40,418 nt of DNA from an uncultured bacterium (GTDB taxonomy: Bacteria; Verrucomicrobiota; Kiritimatiellia; RFP12; UBA1067), in contig CADCAK010000025.1 in assembly GCA_902799385.1 (NCBI GenBank), positions 1-40,418 on the forward strand. The letters run 5' to 3'. The translations under genes were made by a program, and so were the position numbers. Below, one piece after another: positions 16,771 through 23,451 of the stretch (within the stretch, counting starts at the first letter, position 1; the number at the start of each line of letters is the position of its first letter). Below the pieces are notes generated by a model. That model worked only from the letters and a program-made list of their open reading frames with translations. It made no database searches and was not told where the DNA came from.

Positions 16771-17183
16771 TCTAACTCCTCCAACAGCCTCACAGCGAGT
16801 TTGACAAGTTCGACGCAGGGGCGCTTCCTGTAATACCCCTCGGTCCGCGCCTCTGGTGCGCCGCCCTGCGTCGCGCCTGTTCCGGCCAAAAGCTCGCGGC
16901 AGACGATCGAGCCGTATTCCGCCTTGAATTTTTCCGCAAGCGCCTGCACATGCGGATATGTCGCCGCCTTGTCGGGGCCGTGGCGCATCCCGAGGACGAG
17001 CGTAGCGCCTGTCACCGCGCCACACACTTCGCGCATGCGGCCAACGCCGCCGCCAAGCCCGCTCGAGACCTTCGCCGCCGTGTAGGCGTCCATGCCGAGT
17101 TCGTCGGCAAACGCACAGAACACGGACTGCGAGCAGTTCATGCCGCTTCTGAAAAGCTCCTCCGCCTTCTCCTCGTGCGTCAT
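16752..17183 (-). CDS. C_GCAxxG_C_C family protein
   Basis: The 143-residue protein matches the small cysteine-rich C_GCAxxG_C_C family: C17 in SGMNCSQSV, then SSGLGGGVGRMREVCGAVTGA (C54; quoted residues 41-60 and one more on each side are conserved glycines), C95 in VCRELL and C123 in KRPCVELV. The pattern suggests a redox or metal role, but the function of the family is not established. The ATG at 17183 overlaps the RluB stop as ATGA, so it is translated with that gene. Its last codons and stop (LDGAVVR) are made of the octanucleotide repeat, which suggests the repeat has trimmed or replaced the original C-terminus. Confidence 0.88.
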   Translation of the reverse strand: MTHEEKAEELFRSGMNCSQSVFCAFADELGMDAYTAAKVSSGLGGGVGRMREVCGAVTGATLVLGMRHGPDKAATYPHVQALAEKFKAEYGSIVCRELLAGTGATQGGAPEARTEGYYRKRPCVELVKLAVRLLEELDGAVVR

Positions 17184-17893
17184 TTCAAAAGCTCCAGTTC
17201 TTCGGGCGTGAGGTCGCGCCATTCGCCGGGGGCGAGCGCGGGATCGAGCGCGAGATGCCCGACAGCGACGCGCTTCAGCGACACGACGACGAGATGCGCG
17301 GCAGAGCACATGTAGCGAATCTGGCGCTTCCGGCCTTCGCGCAGGCGGAACTCCAGCGTCGTGACATTATTTTCGGGACCCGACAGCACCTTCACCGGAA
17401 CGGGGCGGGTCACATAGCCGTCGGGCATCTTGACGGGACCTCGCAAAACGCGCAGCTTTTCCTCGCTCCAGCGGCCCGCAGCACGTACAATGTACGTCTT
17501 CTCATGTTCGTAGCGCGGATGCGTGAGGCGGAGCGTGAGGTCGCCGTCGTTCGACATAAGGAGCATCCCCTCGGAATCCTTGTCGAGACGGCCGACGGGG
17601 ACGAGGCGCTCGGGCGTAGTTACGAGCTCCGCAACAGTCTTCCCGCCGAACGGGTCGCTCGTCGAGCTCAGGACCCCGACGGGCTTGTAGAGCATCACCG
17701 TACGCTTCACCTCTGCGGCGGCGAGGGGCTTTCCGTCTACGGAAATCTTCGCACTCGCCGGGTCTACGCGCTCGCCGGGCTCCTTCACAACCACTCCGTC
17801 TACCGTGACGCGCCCTGCGGCGATCAGCTCGGCAGACTTGCGACGCGAGGCGACGCCCGCGTGGCTCAATATGTTTTGCAGTCGTTCTTCCAT
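17180..17893 (-). CDS. rluB: RsuA/RluB-family rRNA pseudouridine synthase
   Basis: The 237-residue product has an N-terminal S4 domain (about 1-60, with ILSHAGVASRRKSAELI) and the catalytic core with GRLDKDSEGMLLMSNDGDL, in which D104 is the expected catalytic aspartate. KTYIVRAAG and REGRKRQIRYMC complete the family pattern. The best match in type is RluB, which modifies U2605-type positions in 23S rRNA, but RsuA or RluE activity cannot be excluded. A TTG three codons upstream is possible; the ATG at 17893 is 10 bases from an extended -10 and has no Shine-Dalgarno site, so leaderless translation is predicted. It heads the operon with the cysteine-rich gene and probably tsaC. Confidence 0.9.
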   Translation of the reverse strand: MEERLQNILSHAGVASRRKSAELIAAGRVTVDGVVVKEPGERVDPASAKISVDGKPLAAAEVKRTVMLYKPVGVLSSTSDPFGGKTVAELVTTPERLVPVGRLDKDSEGMLLMSNDGDLTLRLTHPRYEHEKTYIVRAAGRWSEEKLRVLRGPVKMPDGYVTRPVPVKVLSGPENNVTTLEFRLREGRKRQIRYMCSAAHLVVVSLKRVAVGHLALDPALAPGEWRDLTPEELELLK

Positions 17894-17903
17894 GTTCGGC
17901 AAG

Positions 17904-17912
17904 ATTATACCA
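17904..17912 (-). promoter_or_regulatory. Extended -10 promoter (TGGTATAAT), leaderless type, for rluB
   Basis: TGGTATAAT ends 10 bases before the ATG at 17893; the gap CTTGCCGAAC has no Shine-Dalgarno sequence. Confidence 0.68.
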
Positions 17913-17937
17913 AAGCCTCATGCCGCCCGCAAGGCAC

Positions 17938-17966
17938 TTGACCGCAAAGGCGAAAATTGATATATT
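17938..17966 (+). promoter_or_regulatory. Promoter for nfnAB: -35 TTGACC, 17-base spacer, -10 TATATT
   Basis: TTGACC (17938-17943) and TATATT (17961-17966) are separated by exactly 17 bases, and TGA precedes the -10. The -10 ends 29 bases before the nfnA ATG. It is divergent from the rluB promoter, about 26 bases away, and is the only plus-strand promoter I can support. Confidence 0.65.
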
Positions 17967-17995
17967 TTGCGGCTACCTTTTGGGTAAATACGACC

Positions 17996-18853
17996 ATGAA
18001 CAGAATAATATCGAAAAGCAGGCTGTCCGACAGCGTCTACAAGATGCAGCTCGAAGCGCCTCTCGTCGCGCAGGAGCGCAAGGCGGGACAGTTTGTAATC
18101 TTGATGGTTGACGACGAGTTCGGCGAGAGGATTCCTCTCACTATTGCCGACGCCGACGCCGAAAAAGGCACGATAACCGTCATCTTCCAGACAGTCGGCG
18201 CAACGACCACGAAGCTTTCGCTCCTTGAACCAGGCGACTCCATCGCCGCCCTTCTCGGCCCGCTCGGACGCCCCACCTCGATTCGCGGCGAAAACGGCGA
18301 AAAGCCGGGACATGTCGTCTGCGTTGGCGGCGGCATTGGCGTAGCCCCGATGCACCCGATAGCCCAGGCGCTTAAGCGTGCAGGCAACAAGGTGACGATC
18401 ATCATGGGCGCCAGGAACGAGGGGCTTTTCGTCATGAAAGACGAAATGGCTGCAATCGCCGGCGAAAACCTGATTCTCATGACCGACGACGGAAGCTCCG
18501 GCCGCAAAGGCCTCGTGACGGAGCCCCTGAAGGAGCTCTGCGAAGCTGGCGCGGTTGACGAAGTCATCGCAATCGGCCCGCCCATCATGATGAAGTTCTG
18601 CGCCCTCGCAACGAAGCCCTACGGCGTCAAGACGACGGTGTCGCTCAACACGATCATGATCGACGGCACCGGCATGTGCGGCGGGTGCCGCGTGTCGGTG
18701 GGCGGCAAGACGAAGTTCGTATGCGTGGACGGCCCAGAGTTCGACGGGCACGAAGTCGACTGGGACCAGATGCTTTCGCGCATGGGCGCGTTCAAGCCCC
18801 AGGAACAGGCCGCGAAGGAACACGTTTGCAAGGCGGGGATATTTAGTAGATAG
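17996..18853 (+). CDS. nfnA: NfnA-like small subunit of NAD(P)H:ferredoxin oxidoreductase (FAD, [2Fe-2S])
   Basis: The 285-residue protein belongs to the ferredoxin-NADP reductase-like group found in NfnA, SudB and PyrK. It has an FAD-binding barrel (about 1-100), an NAD(P)-binding part beginning VVCVGGGIGVAPMHPIA, and a C-terminal cysteine cluster GMCGGCRVSVGG...FVC for a [2Fe-2S] centre. With the large subunit just downstream it would form NfnAB, the cytosolic electron-bifurcating enzyme linking NADH, NADPH and ferredoxin pools in anaerobes. A sulfide dehydrogenase role (SudAB) is the alternative and cannot be excluded from sequence alone. The ATG at 17996 fits the start of the fold; the earlier ATG at 17957 precedes the -10. 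Confidence 0.9.
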   Translation: MNRIISKSRLSDSVYKMQLEAPLVAQERKAGQFVILMVDDEFGERIPLTIADADAEKGTITVIFQTVGATTTKLSLLEPGDSIAALLGPLGRPTSIRGENGEKPGHVVCVGGGIGVAPMHPIAQALKRAGNKVTIIMGARNEGLFVMKDEMAAIAGENLILMTDDGSSGRKGLVTEPLKELCEAGAVDEVIAIGPPIMMKFCALATKPYGVKTTVSLNTIMIDGTGMCGGCRVSVGGKTKFVCVDGPEFDGHEVDWDQMLSRMGAFKPQEQAAKEHVCKAGIFSR

Positions 18854-18888
18854 TGGCCAGTGACCAGTGCCAATGGCTAGTGATTAGC
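18852..18888 (+). repeat. Short degenerate repeat AGTGGCCAGTGACCAGTG between nfnA and nfnB
   Basis: The spacer after the nfnA stop consists of 7-9-base units around CCAGTGA, GCTAGTGATTAGC and similar. It is a third type of simple repeat in this window, like those at 16305, 16633 and 31682, and it is placed in an operon spacer. Confidence 0.6.
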
Positions 18889-18915
18889 AAATAGTTTTTA
18901 GTTGAGGGACAAGTG

Positions 18916-20331
18916 ATGACACCGAAAGAGAAGATGGCCATTCCGCCGCAGGCGATGCCCCAGCAGGACGCAACGGCGCGCGCACGCAACATGAACGAGG
19001 TCGCGCTCGGCTACACTGCCGAGATGGCGAAGACCGAGGCGTCGCGCTGCCTGCAGTGCCCGACGAAGCCGTGCATGCAGGGCTGCCCCGTCGCGATCGA
19101 CATCCCAGGCTTTCTCGCAAAGGCCGCCGATGGCGACTTCGCCGGAGCCCTCGAAATCATCAAGGAGACTTCGCTCCTCCCAGCTGTCTGCGGACGCGTC
19201 TGCCCGCAGGAAAAGCAGTGCCAGAAGTTCTGCACGATGGGCAAGCTTCTCAAAGATGTCGACAAGGCAGTCGCTATTGGCCGCGTGGAGCGCTTCTGCG
19301 CCGACCTCGCCCGCGAGACTGGCGCCGAGAAGCCGGTCGCCTGCGCGCCAAAGACCGGCAAGAAGGTCGCCATCGTCGGCTCGGGCCCCGCGTCGATAAC
19401 GTGCGCGGCGGACTGCGCGAAGGCGGGCCACGACGTCACGGTGTTCGAGGCGTTCCACCGCTGCGGCGGCGTTCTCGTCTACGGTATCCCAGAGTTCCGT
19501 CTCCCGAAGGCGATCGTCAGGCACGAGATCGAGGCAATCAAGGGCCTCGGCGTCAAGATCGAGCCCAACTTCGTCGTCGGCCGCACGCGCAAGCTGAAGG
19601 ACCTCCTCGAGAAGGACGGCTTCGACGCCGTCTTCGTCGGCACGGGAGCCGGGCTTCCCAAGTTCATGAACATCGAGGGCGAGAACCTCAACGGCGTCTT
19701 TTCCGCAAACGAGTATCTGACTCGCGCGAACCTCATGAAGGCCTATCTCGAAGGCAATGCCGACACCCCCTTCTGGCACGGCAAGAAGGTCGCTGTCCTT
19801 GGCGGCGGGAACGTCGCGATGGACGCAAGCCGCATGGCACTACGCCTCGGCGCCGAGAAAGTCTACCTCGTATACCGCCGCAGCGAAGCCGAAATGCCCG
19901 CGCGAAAGGAAGAGGTCGAGCACGCAAAGGAAGAGGGAGTCGAGTTCCACATGCTCGAGAACGCAAAGCGCGTCATAAGCGACGGCAAGGGCGCGGTTGC
20001 GGGGCTTGAGTGCCTAAAGTACGAACTTGGCGAGCCAGACGCCTCTGGACGCCGCAGCCCCGTCGCGATAGAGGGCAGCGAATTCGTCCTCGACGTCGAT
20101 ACGGTGGTGGTCGCGGTCGGCAACGCCTCGAACCCGCTTATCCCGACGACGACCGAAGGGCTCGAGATCAACAAGCGCGGAAACATCGTCGTCAATCCCG
20201 AGACAAACATGACGTCGATCCCTGGCGTATTTGCCGGCGGTGACATCGTGCTTGGAGCCGCGACCGTGATTCTCGCCATGGGCGAGGGGCGGAAGGCCGC
20301 GGCGGGGATTTCCGCCTACCTCAAGAAGTAA
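18916..20331 (+). CDS. nfnB: NfnB-like large subunit (glutamate synthase small-chain/GltD-like, two [4Fe-4S])
   Basis: The 471-residue protein has two N-terminal cysteine clusters, C45-x2-C48-x4-C53-x3-C57 and C92-x3-C96-x5-C102-x3-C106, for [4Fe-4S] centres. Then come an FAD-binding loop (VAIVGSGPASITCAADC) and a second dinucleotide loop (VAVLGGGNVAMDASRMA), and a C-terminal FAD motif IPGVFAGGDIVLGAATV. Length and order match NfnB and the GltD-like family. Following nfnA, it is best read as the bifurcating NfnAB large subunit. An ATG at 18916 and a GTG one codon earlier share a GAGGGA site; I chose the ATG. Annotations of glutamate synthase small chain for this family are common, but no large chain gene is nearby. 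Confidence 0.9.
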   Translation: MTPKEKMAIPPQAMPQQDATARARNMNEVALGYTAEMAKTEASRCLQCPTKPCMQGCPVAIDIPGFLAKAADGDFAGALEIIKETSLLPAVCGRVCPQEKQCQKFCTMGKLLKDVDKAVAIGRVERFCADLARETGAEKPVACAPKTGKKVAIVGSGPASITCAADCAKAGHDVTVFEAFHRCGGVLVYGIPEFRLPKAIVRHEIEAIKGLGVKIEPNFVVGRTRKLKDLLEKDGFDAVFVGTGAGLPKFMNIEGENLNGVFSANEYLTRANLMKAYLEGNADTPFWHGKKVAVLGGGNVAMDASRMALRLGAEKVYLVYRRSEAEMPARKEEVEHAKEEGVEFHMLENAKRVISDGKGAVAGLECLKYELGEPDASGRRSPVAIEGSEFVLDVDTVVVAVGNASNPLIPTTTEGLEINKRGNIVVNPETNMTSIPGVFAGGDIVLGAATVILAMGEGRKAAAGISAYLKK

Positions 20332-20469
20332 TCACATTTCCTCGAACTGGTCCTTGCCCACGCCGCACATGGGGCAGGTCCAGTCTTCGGGCAGGTCCTC
20401 GAATGCGACGCCGTTGTTGTTTTCGGGGTCGTAGACGTATCCGCAGACCTTGCATACGTATTTCTTCAT
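20332..20469 (-). CDS. Rubredoxin
   Basis: This 45-residue protein is a complete rubredoxin, a small cytosolic electron carrier with one iron bound by four cysteines: VCKVCGY at the N-terminus (C6, C9) and CPMCG near the C-terminus ([15 protein letters not shown]). The central [17 protein letters not shown] is typical. Its start at 20469 has AAAGGA upstream. Its stop begins directly after the nfnB stop on the other strand, so the two genes converge with no spacer. Likely partners are NAD(P)H:rubredoxin reductases, rubrerythrin or superoxide reductase; none is visible in the window. Confidence 0.97.
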   Translation of the reverse strand: MKKYVCKVCGYVYDPENNNGVAFEDLPEDWTCPMCGVGKDQFEEM

Positions 20470-20496
20470 TGCAGTGTTCCTTTCTTTTTAGGGGGC

Positions 20497-20505
20497 ATTA
20501 TACCA
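20497..20505 (-). promoter_or_regulatory. Extended -10 promoter (TGGTATAAT) for rubredoxin
   Basis: TGGTATAAT lies 27 bases before the rubredoxin ATG and is followed by a leader with AAAGGA. It sits 14 bases downstream of the ruvC stop, so rubredoxin can be expressed separately from the mrp operon. Confidence 0.7.
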
Positions 20506-20519
20506 AAAAAACTTCCGCG

Positions 20520-21017
20520 TCATACCACATCAGAGCCGCCCTTGACGGAGACGGGCGAGGCGTGGGCGTGGCAGATCGCGAGCGCAAGCGCGTCGGCGGC
20601 GTCGTTCTGCGGGAGCTCGGGAAGCGCGAGGAGCGTCTTTACCATGCGCTGCACCTGCTCCTTCTCGGCAAGTCCGTTGCCGCATACCGCCATCTTCGCG
20701 CGGCGCGGCTCGTATTCGTAGATGGGCGTCCCCGCGTCCGCTCCGGCGACTATCACCGCCCCGCGCGCCTCGCCGAGCACCATCATCGTGTTCGCGTTCT
20801 TGCCGTAGATTACCTTCTCCACGCTCAGGACGTCGGGGTCCCACGCGGCGATCAGCTCGGCTATCTTCGCATGGATGCGCCTAAGGCACTCCGAGAGCGG
20901 CAGCTTCGCCGCGTTCGGGATGTTGCCGTAGTCGAGCGCGACGAGGCGCGAGCCCTTCGTCTCGACGACGCCGAAGCCCGTCGAGCGAAGCGAGGTATCG
21001 ACACCGAGAATTCTCAT
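20520..21017 (-). CDS. ruvC: Holliday-junction resolvase RuvC
   Basis: RuvC cuts Holliday junctions in homologous recombination with RuvAB. The 165-residue product has the RNase H-like fold with the acidic catalytic residues in the usual places: D7 (GVDTS), E67 (SVEKV), D139 and D142 (NDAADALA). Length matches the family closely. Its ATG overlaps the J-domain gene stop by ATGA. It is the last gene of the mrp operon. ruvA and ruvB are not in this window. Confidence 0.97.
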   Translation of the reverse strand: MRILGVDTSLRSTGFGVVETKGSRLVALDYGNIPNAAKLPLSECLRRIHAKIAELIAAWDPDVLSVEKVIYGKNANTMMVLGEARGAVIVAGADAGTPIYEYEPRRAKMAVCGNGLAEKEQVQRMVKTLLALPELPQNDAADALALAICHAHASPVSVKGGSDVV

Positions 21018-21385
21018 ATATTCCTCTCCTTGCTGATGGCAGTCCAGGCGGCGTTTACCTTCGCCATCTTTTCCGTCGACTCCGCAATCTTGCGCTCCGA
21101 CGCGCCTTGCGAGCGCAGGATGTCAGGATGGCACGACTTCGCCTTCTCGCGGTAGGCGCGCTTCACTTCCTCGTCCGACGCCGACGGCTTCACGCCAAGC
21201 GTCCGGTAGGCGTCTGCGAGCGGGTTCGCATGCCAGCGCGGCGAGTGGCGAGCGCCGCGTGCGCGAAGCCTCTCCTCGCGAATGCGCCGTTCGACCCAGC
21301 CGCCGAGGAGCGATCCCACGAAAGCGCCAAGCAAGCCGCCCCGCGAAAAGAGAATCGCTCCGGCAAGTGGACCGATCCAGAGCAT
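21014..21385 (-). CDS. Membrane-anchored J-domain protein
   Basis: The 123-residue protein begins with a glycine-rich hydrophobic segment (about residues 5-30, with GGLLGAFVGSLLGGW), a basic stretch, and ends with a J domain bearing the HPD tripeptide at 86-88 (AKSCHPDIL), followed by AWTAISKER. This order, membrane anchor then C-terminal J domain, resembles DjlA but lacks the TerB-like middle domain. It should stimulate a DnaK-type Hsp70 at the inner face of the membrane. Start at 21385 was chosen because ATG overlaps the mrp stop as TGATG and has GGAAGG upstream; an extension to 21574 would run antisense-like through mrp in another frame. Confidence 0.87.
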   Translation of the reverse strand: MLWIGPLAGAILFSRGGLLGAFVGSLLGGWVERRIREERLRARGARHSPRWHANPLADAYRTLGVKPSASDEEVKRAYREKAKSCHPDILRSQGASERKIAESTEKMAKVNAAWTAISKERNI

Positions 21386-22206
21386 CAGACGACCTTCCCG
21401 GCAAACTCCTCGAACGCCGGAAGCTCGATAAGCTCGGCCGCGCCAGCGTCGATCGACGCGGCAAAAGACGGGTCGACCGGGAGCCGCACGACTTCGGGGA
21501 TCCCGAACTTCTTTGCAATCGCCTCGGCCTTTGACTCGCCAAACACCGAGATCTCCTTGCCGCAGTCGGGGCACTTCAGATAGCTCATGTTTTCGACGAG
21601 TCCCACGACAGGCTTTCCCATCATCTTCGCCATCTTGACCGACTTCGAGACGATCATCTCGACGAGTTCCTGCGGCGAAGAGACGACAACAACGCCGTCA
21701 ACGGGAAGCGACTGGAAGACCGTGAGCGGCACGTCGCCGGTGCCGGGCGGCATGTCGACGAACATGACGTCGAGCTCTCCCCAGTGGACGTCTGTCCAGA
21801 ACTGCTTTACGAGCCCCGCGATAACCGGGCCGCGCCAGACGACAGGGTCCGACGGATCCTCGACAAGCATGTTGAGCGAGATGACCTTTATCCCCGTGTT
21901 CGTCATCGTCGGCTCTATGCCGTCGTCAGACTTGTATGTCGAGCCCGCGAGGCCAAACGCCTTGGGAATCGAGGGGCCGGTGACGTCTGCGTCGAGGATT
22001 CCCGCCTTGAGGCCGCGCTTTGCCGCGGCGACCGCGAGCATCGTCGTCACGAAACTCTTTCCGACGCCGCCCTTTCCAGACGCGACGGCTATCACCTTGC
22101 CGACTTTCGACGCTGCGTTCAGCTTAGCGGAGAAGTCAAACTTCTCCTTCCTGTCCCCGCAGTTCTTCCCGCAGGTCGAGCAGTTATGCGTACATTCTTC
22201 CGACAT
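21385..22206 (-). CDS. mrp: Mrp/NBP35-type P-loop ATPase (iron-sulfur cluster carrier)
   Basis: The 273-residue cytosolic protein carries Fe-S clusters to apo-proteins in family members. It opens with a cysteine-rich stretch CTHNCSTCGKNC (residues 5-16), unlike the DUF59 start of enterobacterial Mrp and more like NBP35-type or archaeal Mrp proteins. The deviant Walker A is SGKGGVGKS (43-51), then DADVTGPSIPKAFGL, VDMPPGTGDVPLT and NMSYLKCPDCGKE with the C-terminal CxxC that bridges the cluster. It starts the operon mrp, J-domain gene, ruvC. This fits an anaerobe rich in Fe-S enzymes such as NfnAB. Confidence 0.95.
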   Translation of the reverse strand: MSEECTHNCSTCGKNCGDRKEKFDFSAKLNAASKVGKVIAVASGKGGVGKSFVTTMLAVAAAKRGLKAGILDADVTGPSIPKAFGLAGSTYKSDDGIEPTMTNTGIKVISLNMLVEDPSDPVVWRGPVIAGLVKQFWTDVHWGELDVMFVDMPPGTGDVPLTVFQSLPVDGVVVVSSPQELVEMIVSKSVKMAKMMGKPVVGLVENMSYLKCPDCGKEISVFGESKAEAIAKKFGIPEVVRLPVDPSFAASIDAGAAELIELPAFEEFAGKVV

Positions 22207-22236
22207 TTCACACTCCCCGTTGTCAAATCCCCGTGC

Positions 22237-22245
22237 ATTATATCA
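22237..22245 (-). promoter_or_regulatory. Extended -10 promoter (TGATATAAT) for the mrp operon
   Basis: TGATATAAT ends 30 bases before the mrp ATG. The leader carries GGGGAG near the start, so a leadered mRNA is predicted. Confidence 0.68.
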
Positions 22246-22307
22246 TATTTATCATATTCAGCCCTTGTTGATTTGTACATCCACGAATCAACGCAAAAGA
22301 CCATCGC

Positions 22308-22326
22308 GGGGACAGACCCCACGAAA
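22308..22326 (-). repeat. REP-like element 1, downstream of the transposase gene
   Basis: On the minus strand the element reads TTTCGTGGGGTCTGTCCCC. GTGG followed by the palindromic GGTCTGTCC core fits the GTRG-plus-hairpin form of bacterial REP elements. It lies in the 157-base space between the mrp start and the transposase stop, which otherwise holds only the mrp promoter. Confidence 0.7.
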
Positions 22327-22363
22327 CCCGCTATTTTATTGGTCTTCATCGCCTCGTCTCCTT

Positions 22364-23197
22364 TCACGCCGCCCTTTCACGCGCCCTTTCCGCCGCTTTC
22401 GCGAGCCGCCAGCCGTGCGTCGCGTAGCCAAGCCCGCCCACCTCCCTCGCCGCGACGCTCCGAGATCGGAACCGATCCCCCAGCGCAAACGCCGTCGCAG
22501 TCACGAACGCGAGGCTCCCGAATATCTTCCCCGCCCCTATCTGCGCCACCCGCCTCATCAGCCTCTCCTCGGGGACAGACCCCACGAAAGTGCTGTCAAA
22601 TGTGGCGATCCAGCTCCAGGCGTAGTCGGATGCGTGCTTCACCATCCCCGCGCGGACGGGGTTCAGGTAGACGTAGCGCATGCAGAGCGCGCGGTAGCGA
22701 CCGTCCTCGACCAAGGTCGACTTAAAGCGGCCATCCCATATCGAGCCGCTGTAGCCGTGCTCGCGCTTGAACCAGACGTTGAAGAGCTCCTTGAACGTCT
22801 TTATGAACTCGCTTACGTCGTTCATCCGCGCACGAAGGCGGTCCTGCGCCTCAACGACCGCGGAATCCATGCCGATGTCGCGGAGTTCCTTCCAGTGCGA
22901 CGCGAGGTCTTCGGCCGCACGCTCGCCCTTCAGCGCCGCTACGCGGCGGAGAAGCTCGCCCTCGGGCAGTTCCTCCCCGCCACGCACCACCATGCAGACT
23001 ATGTGGAAGTGGTTGTCCATCGCGACGTACGCCTCGAGCTCAACGCCCGAGAACGCCGCCGCACGCTTCAGCGCGTCCACCAGTTGCGTTTTCACCCTCC
23101 CTTTCTCGAACAGGAAGCGCCTGTCGTTGGTGCGCGACATGAGGTGGTATCGCGCGGTTCCGTTGTTAGACTTCTTGATTCTTGCCGTTCTTGCCAT
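22364..23197 (-). CDS. REP-associated tyrosine transposase (RAYT, Y1/HUH family)
   Basis: The 277-residue product resembles IS200-like single-strand transposases that handle REP hairpins. It has the histidine pair HFH at residues 63-65 (AMDNHFHIVCMV), SRTNDRRFLFEK near the N-terminus, and the conserved stretch GSIWDGRFKSTLVEDG with YVYLNPVRAGMV. The last 80 residues extend beyond the catalytic core. Its start at 23197 has GAAAGGA upstream; a longer frame to 23323 is unlikely. REP-like elements lie on both sides and one lies inside its own coding sequence (22571-22589), where it encodes FVGSVPE. This is the layout of a REPtron, in which the enzyme is domesticated and spreads or maintains REP elements. 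There are no terminal inverted repeats of a classic insertion sequence. Confidence 0.9.
   Translation of the reverse strand: MARTARIKKSNNGTARYHLMSRTNDRRFLFEKGRVKTQLVDALKRAAAFSGVELEAYVAMDNHFHIVCMVVRGGEELPEGELLRRVAALKGERAAEDLASHWKELRDIGMDSAVVEAQDRLRARMNDVSEFIKTFKELFNVWFKREHGYSGSIWDGRFKSTLVEDGRYRALCMRYVYLNPVRAGMVKHASDYAWSWIATFDSTFVGSVPEERLMRRVAQIGAGKIFGSLAFVTATAFALGDRFRSRSVAAREVGGLGYATHGWRLAKAAERARERAA
22571..22589 (-). repeat. REP-like element 2, inside the transposase coding sequence
   Basis: The minus-strand sequence TTTCGTGGGGTCTGTCCCC is identical to elements 1 and 3 over 19 bases and is translated in frame as part of FVGSVPEE. Confidence 0.8.
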
Positions 23198-23242
23198 TTG
23201 TAGTAGTCCTTTCTGCCGCCGCTTTCCCGCGGCGACACGTAC

Positions 23243-23251
23243 ATAATAGCA
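23243..23251 (-). promoter_or_regulatory. Extended -10 promoter (TGCTATTAT) for the transposase
   Basis: TGCTATTAT ends 45 bases before the ATG. Between them is a 6-base-pair hairpin (23217-23234, arms CGCCGC and GCGGCG) just before the AAAGGA Shine-Dalgarno site, which might limit translation. Confidence 0.45.
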
Positions 23252-23383
23252 CATCTTCGGAAAAGAAAAATGAATTGAATATGAATTCCAGGCAGGCGTC
23301 GCCGACTGGCGAAAAGCAGGCAATCAGGCCAGAATTGGGGGTGGCGGCGGGGCCGATGTGAGGAACTTGCTGAAAAATCAAGC

Positions 23384-23402
23384 TTTCGTGGGGTCTGTCC
23401 CC
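23384..23402 (+). repeat. REP-like element 3, upstream of the transposase, opposite orientation
   Basis: TTTCGTGGGGTCTGTCCCC on the plus strand matches elements 1 and 2 exactly but is reversed with respect to them. The 254 bases between the transposase start and the M48 peptidase stop hold this, element 4 and the transposase promoter. Confidence 0.8.
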
Positions 23403-23410
23403 GCCGTGGC

Positions 23411-23429
23411 TTCCGTGGGACCTGTCCCC
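23411..23429 (+). repeat. REP-like element 4, variant
   Basis: TTCCGTGGGACCTGTCCCC is a diverged copy placed 8 bases after element 3 in the same orientation, forming a pair. Confidence 0.65.
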
Positions 23430-23451
23430 GCGCCACCCACGCCGCCCGCTT

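Noticed and set aside
22119..22367. An 82-codon minus-strand frame spanning the mrp promoter and REP element 1
   Set aside because: It includes the promoter and the REP hairpin and runs into mrp; the same GFVGSVP peptide only reflects the repeat.
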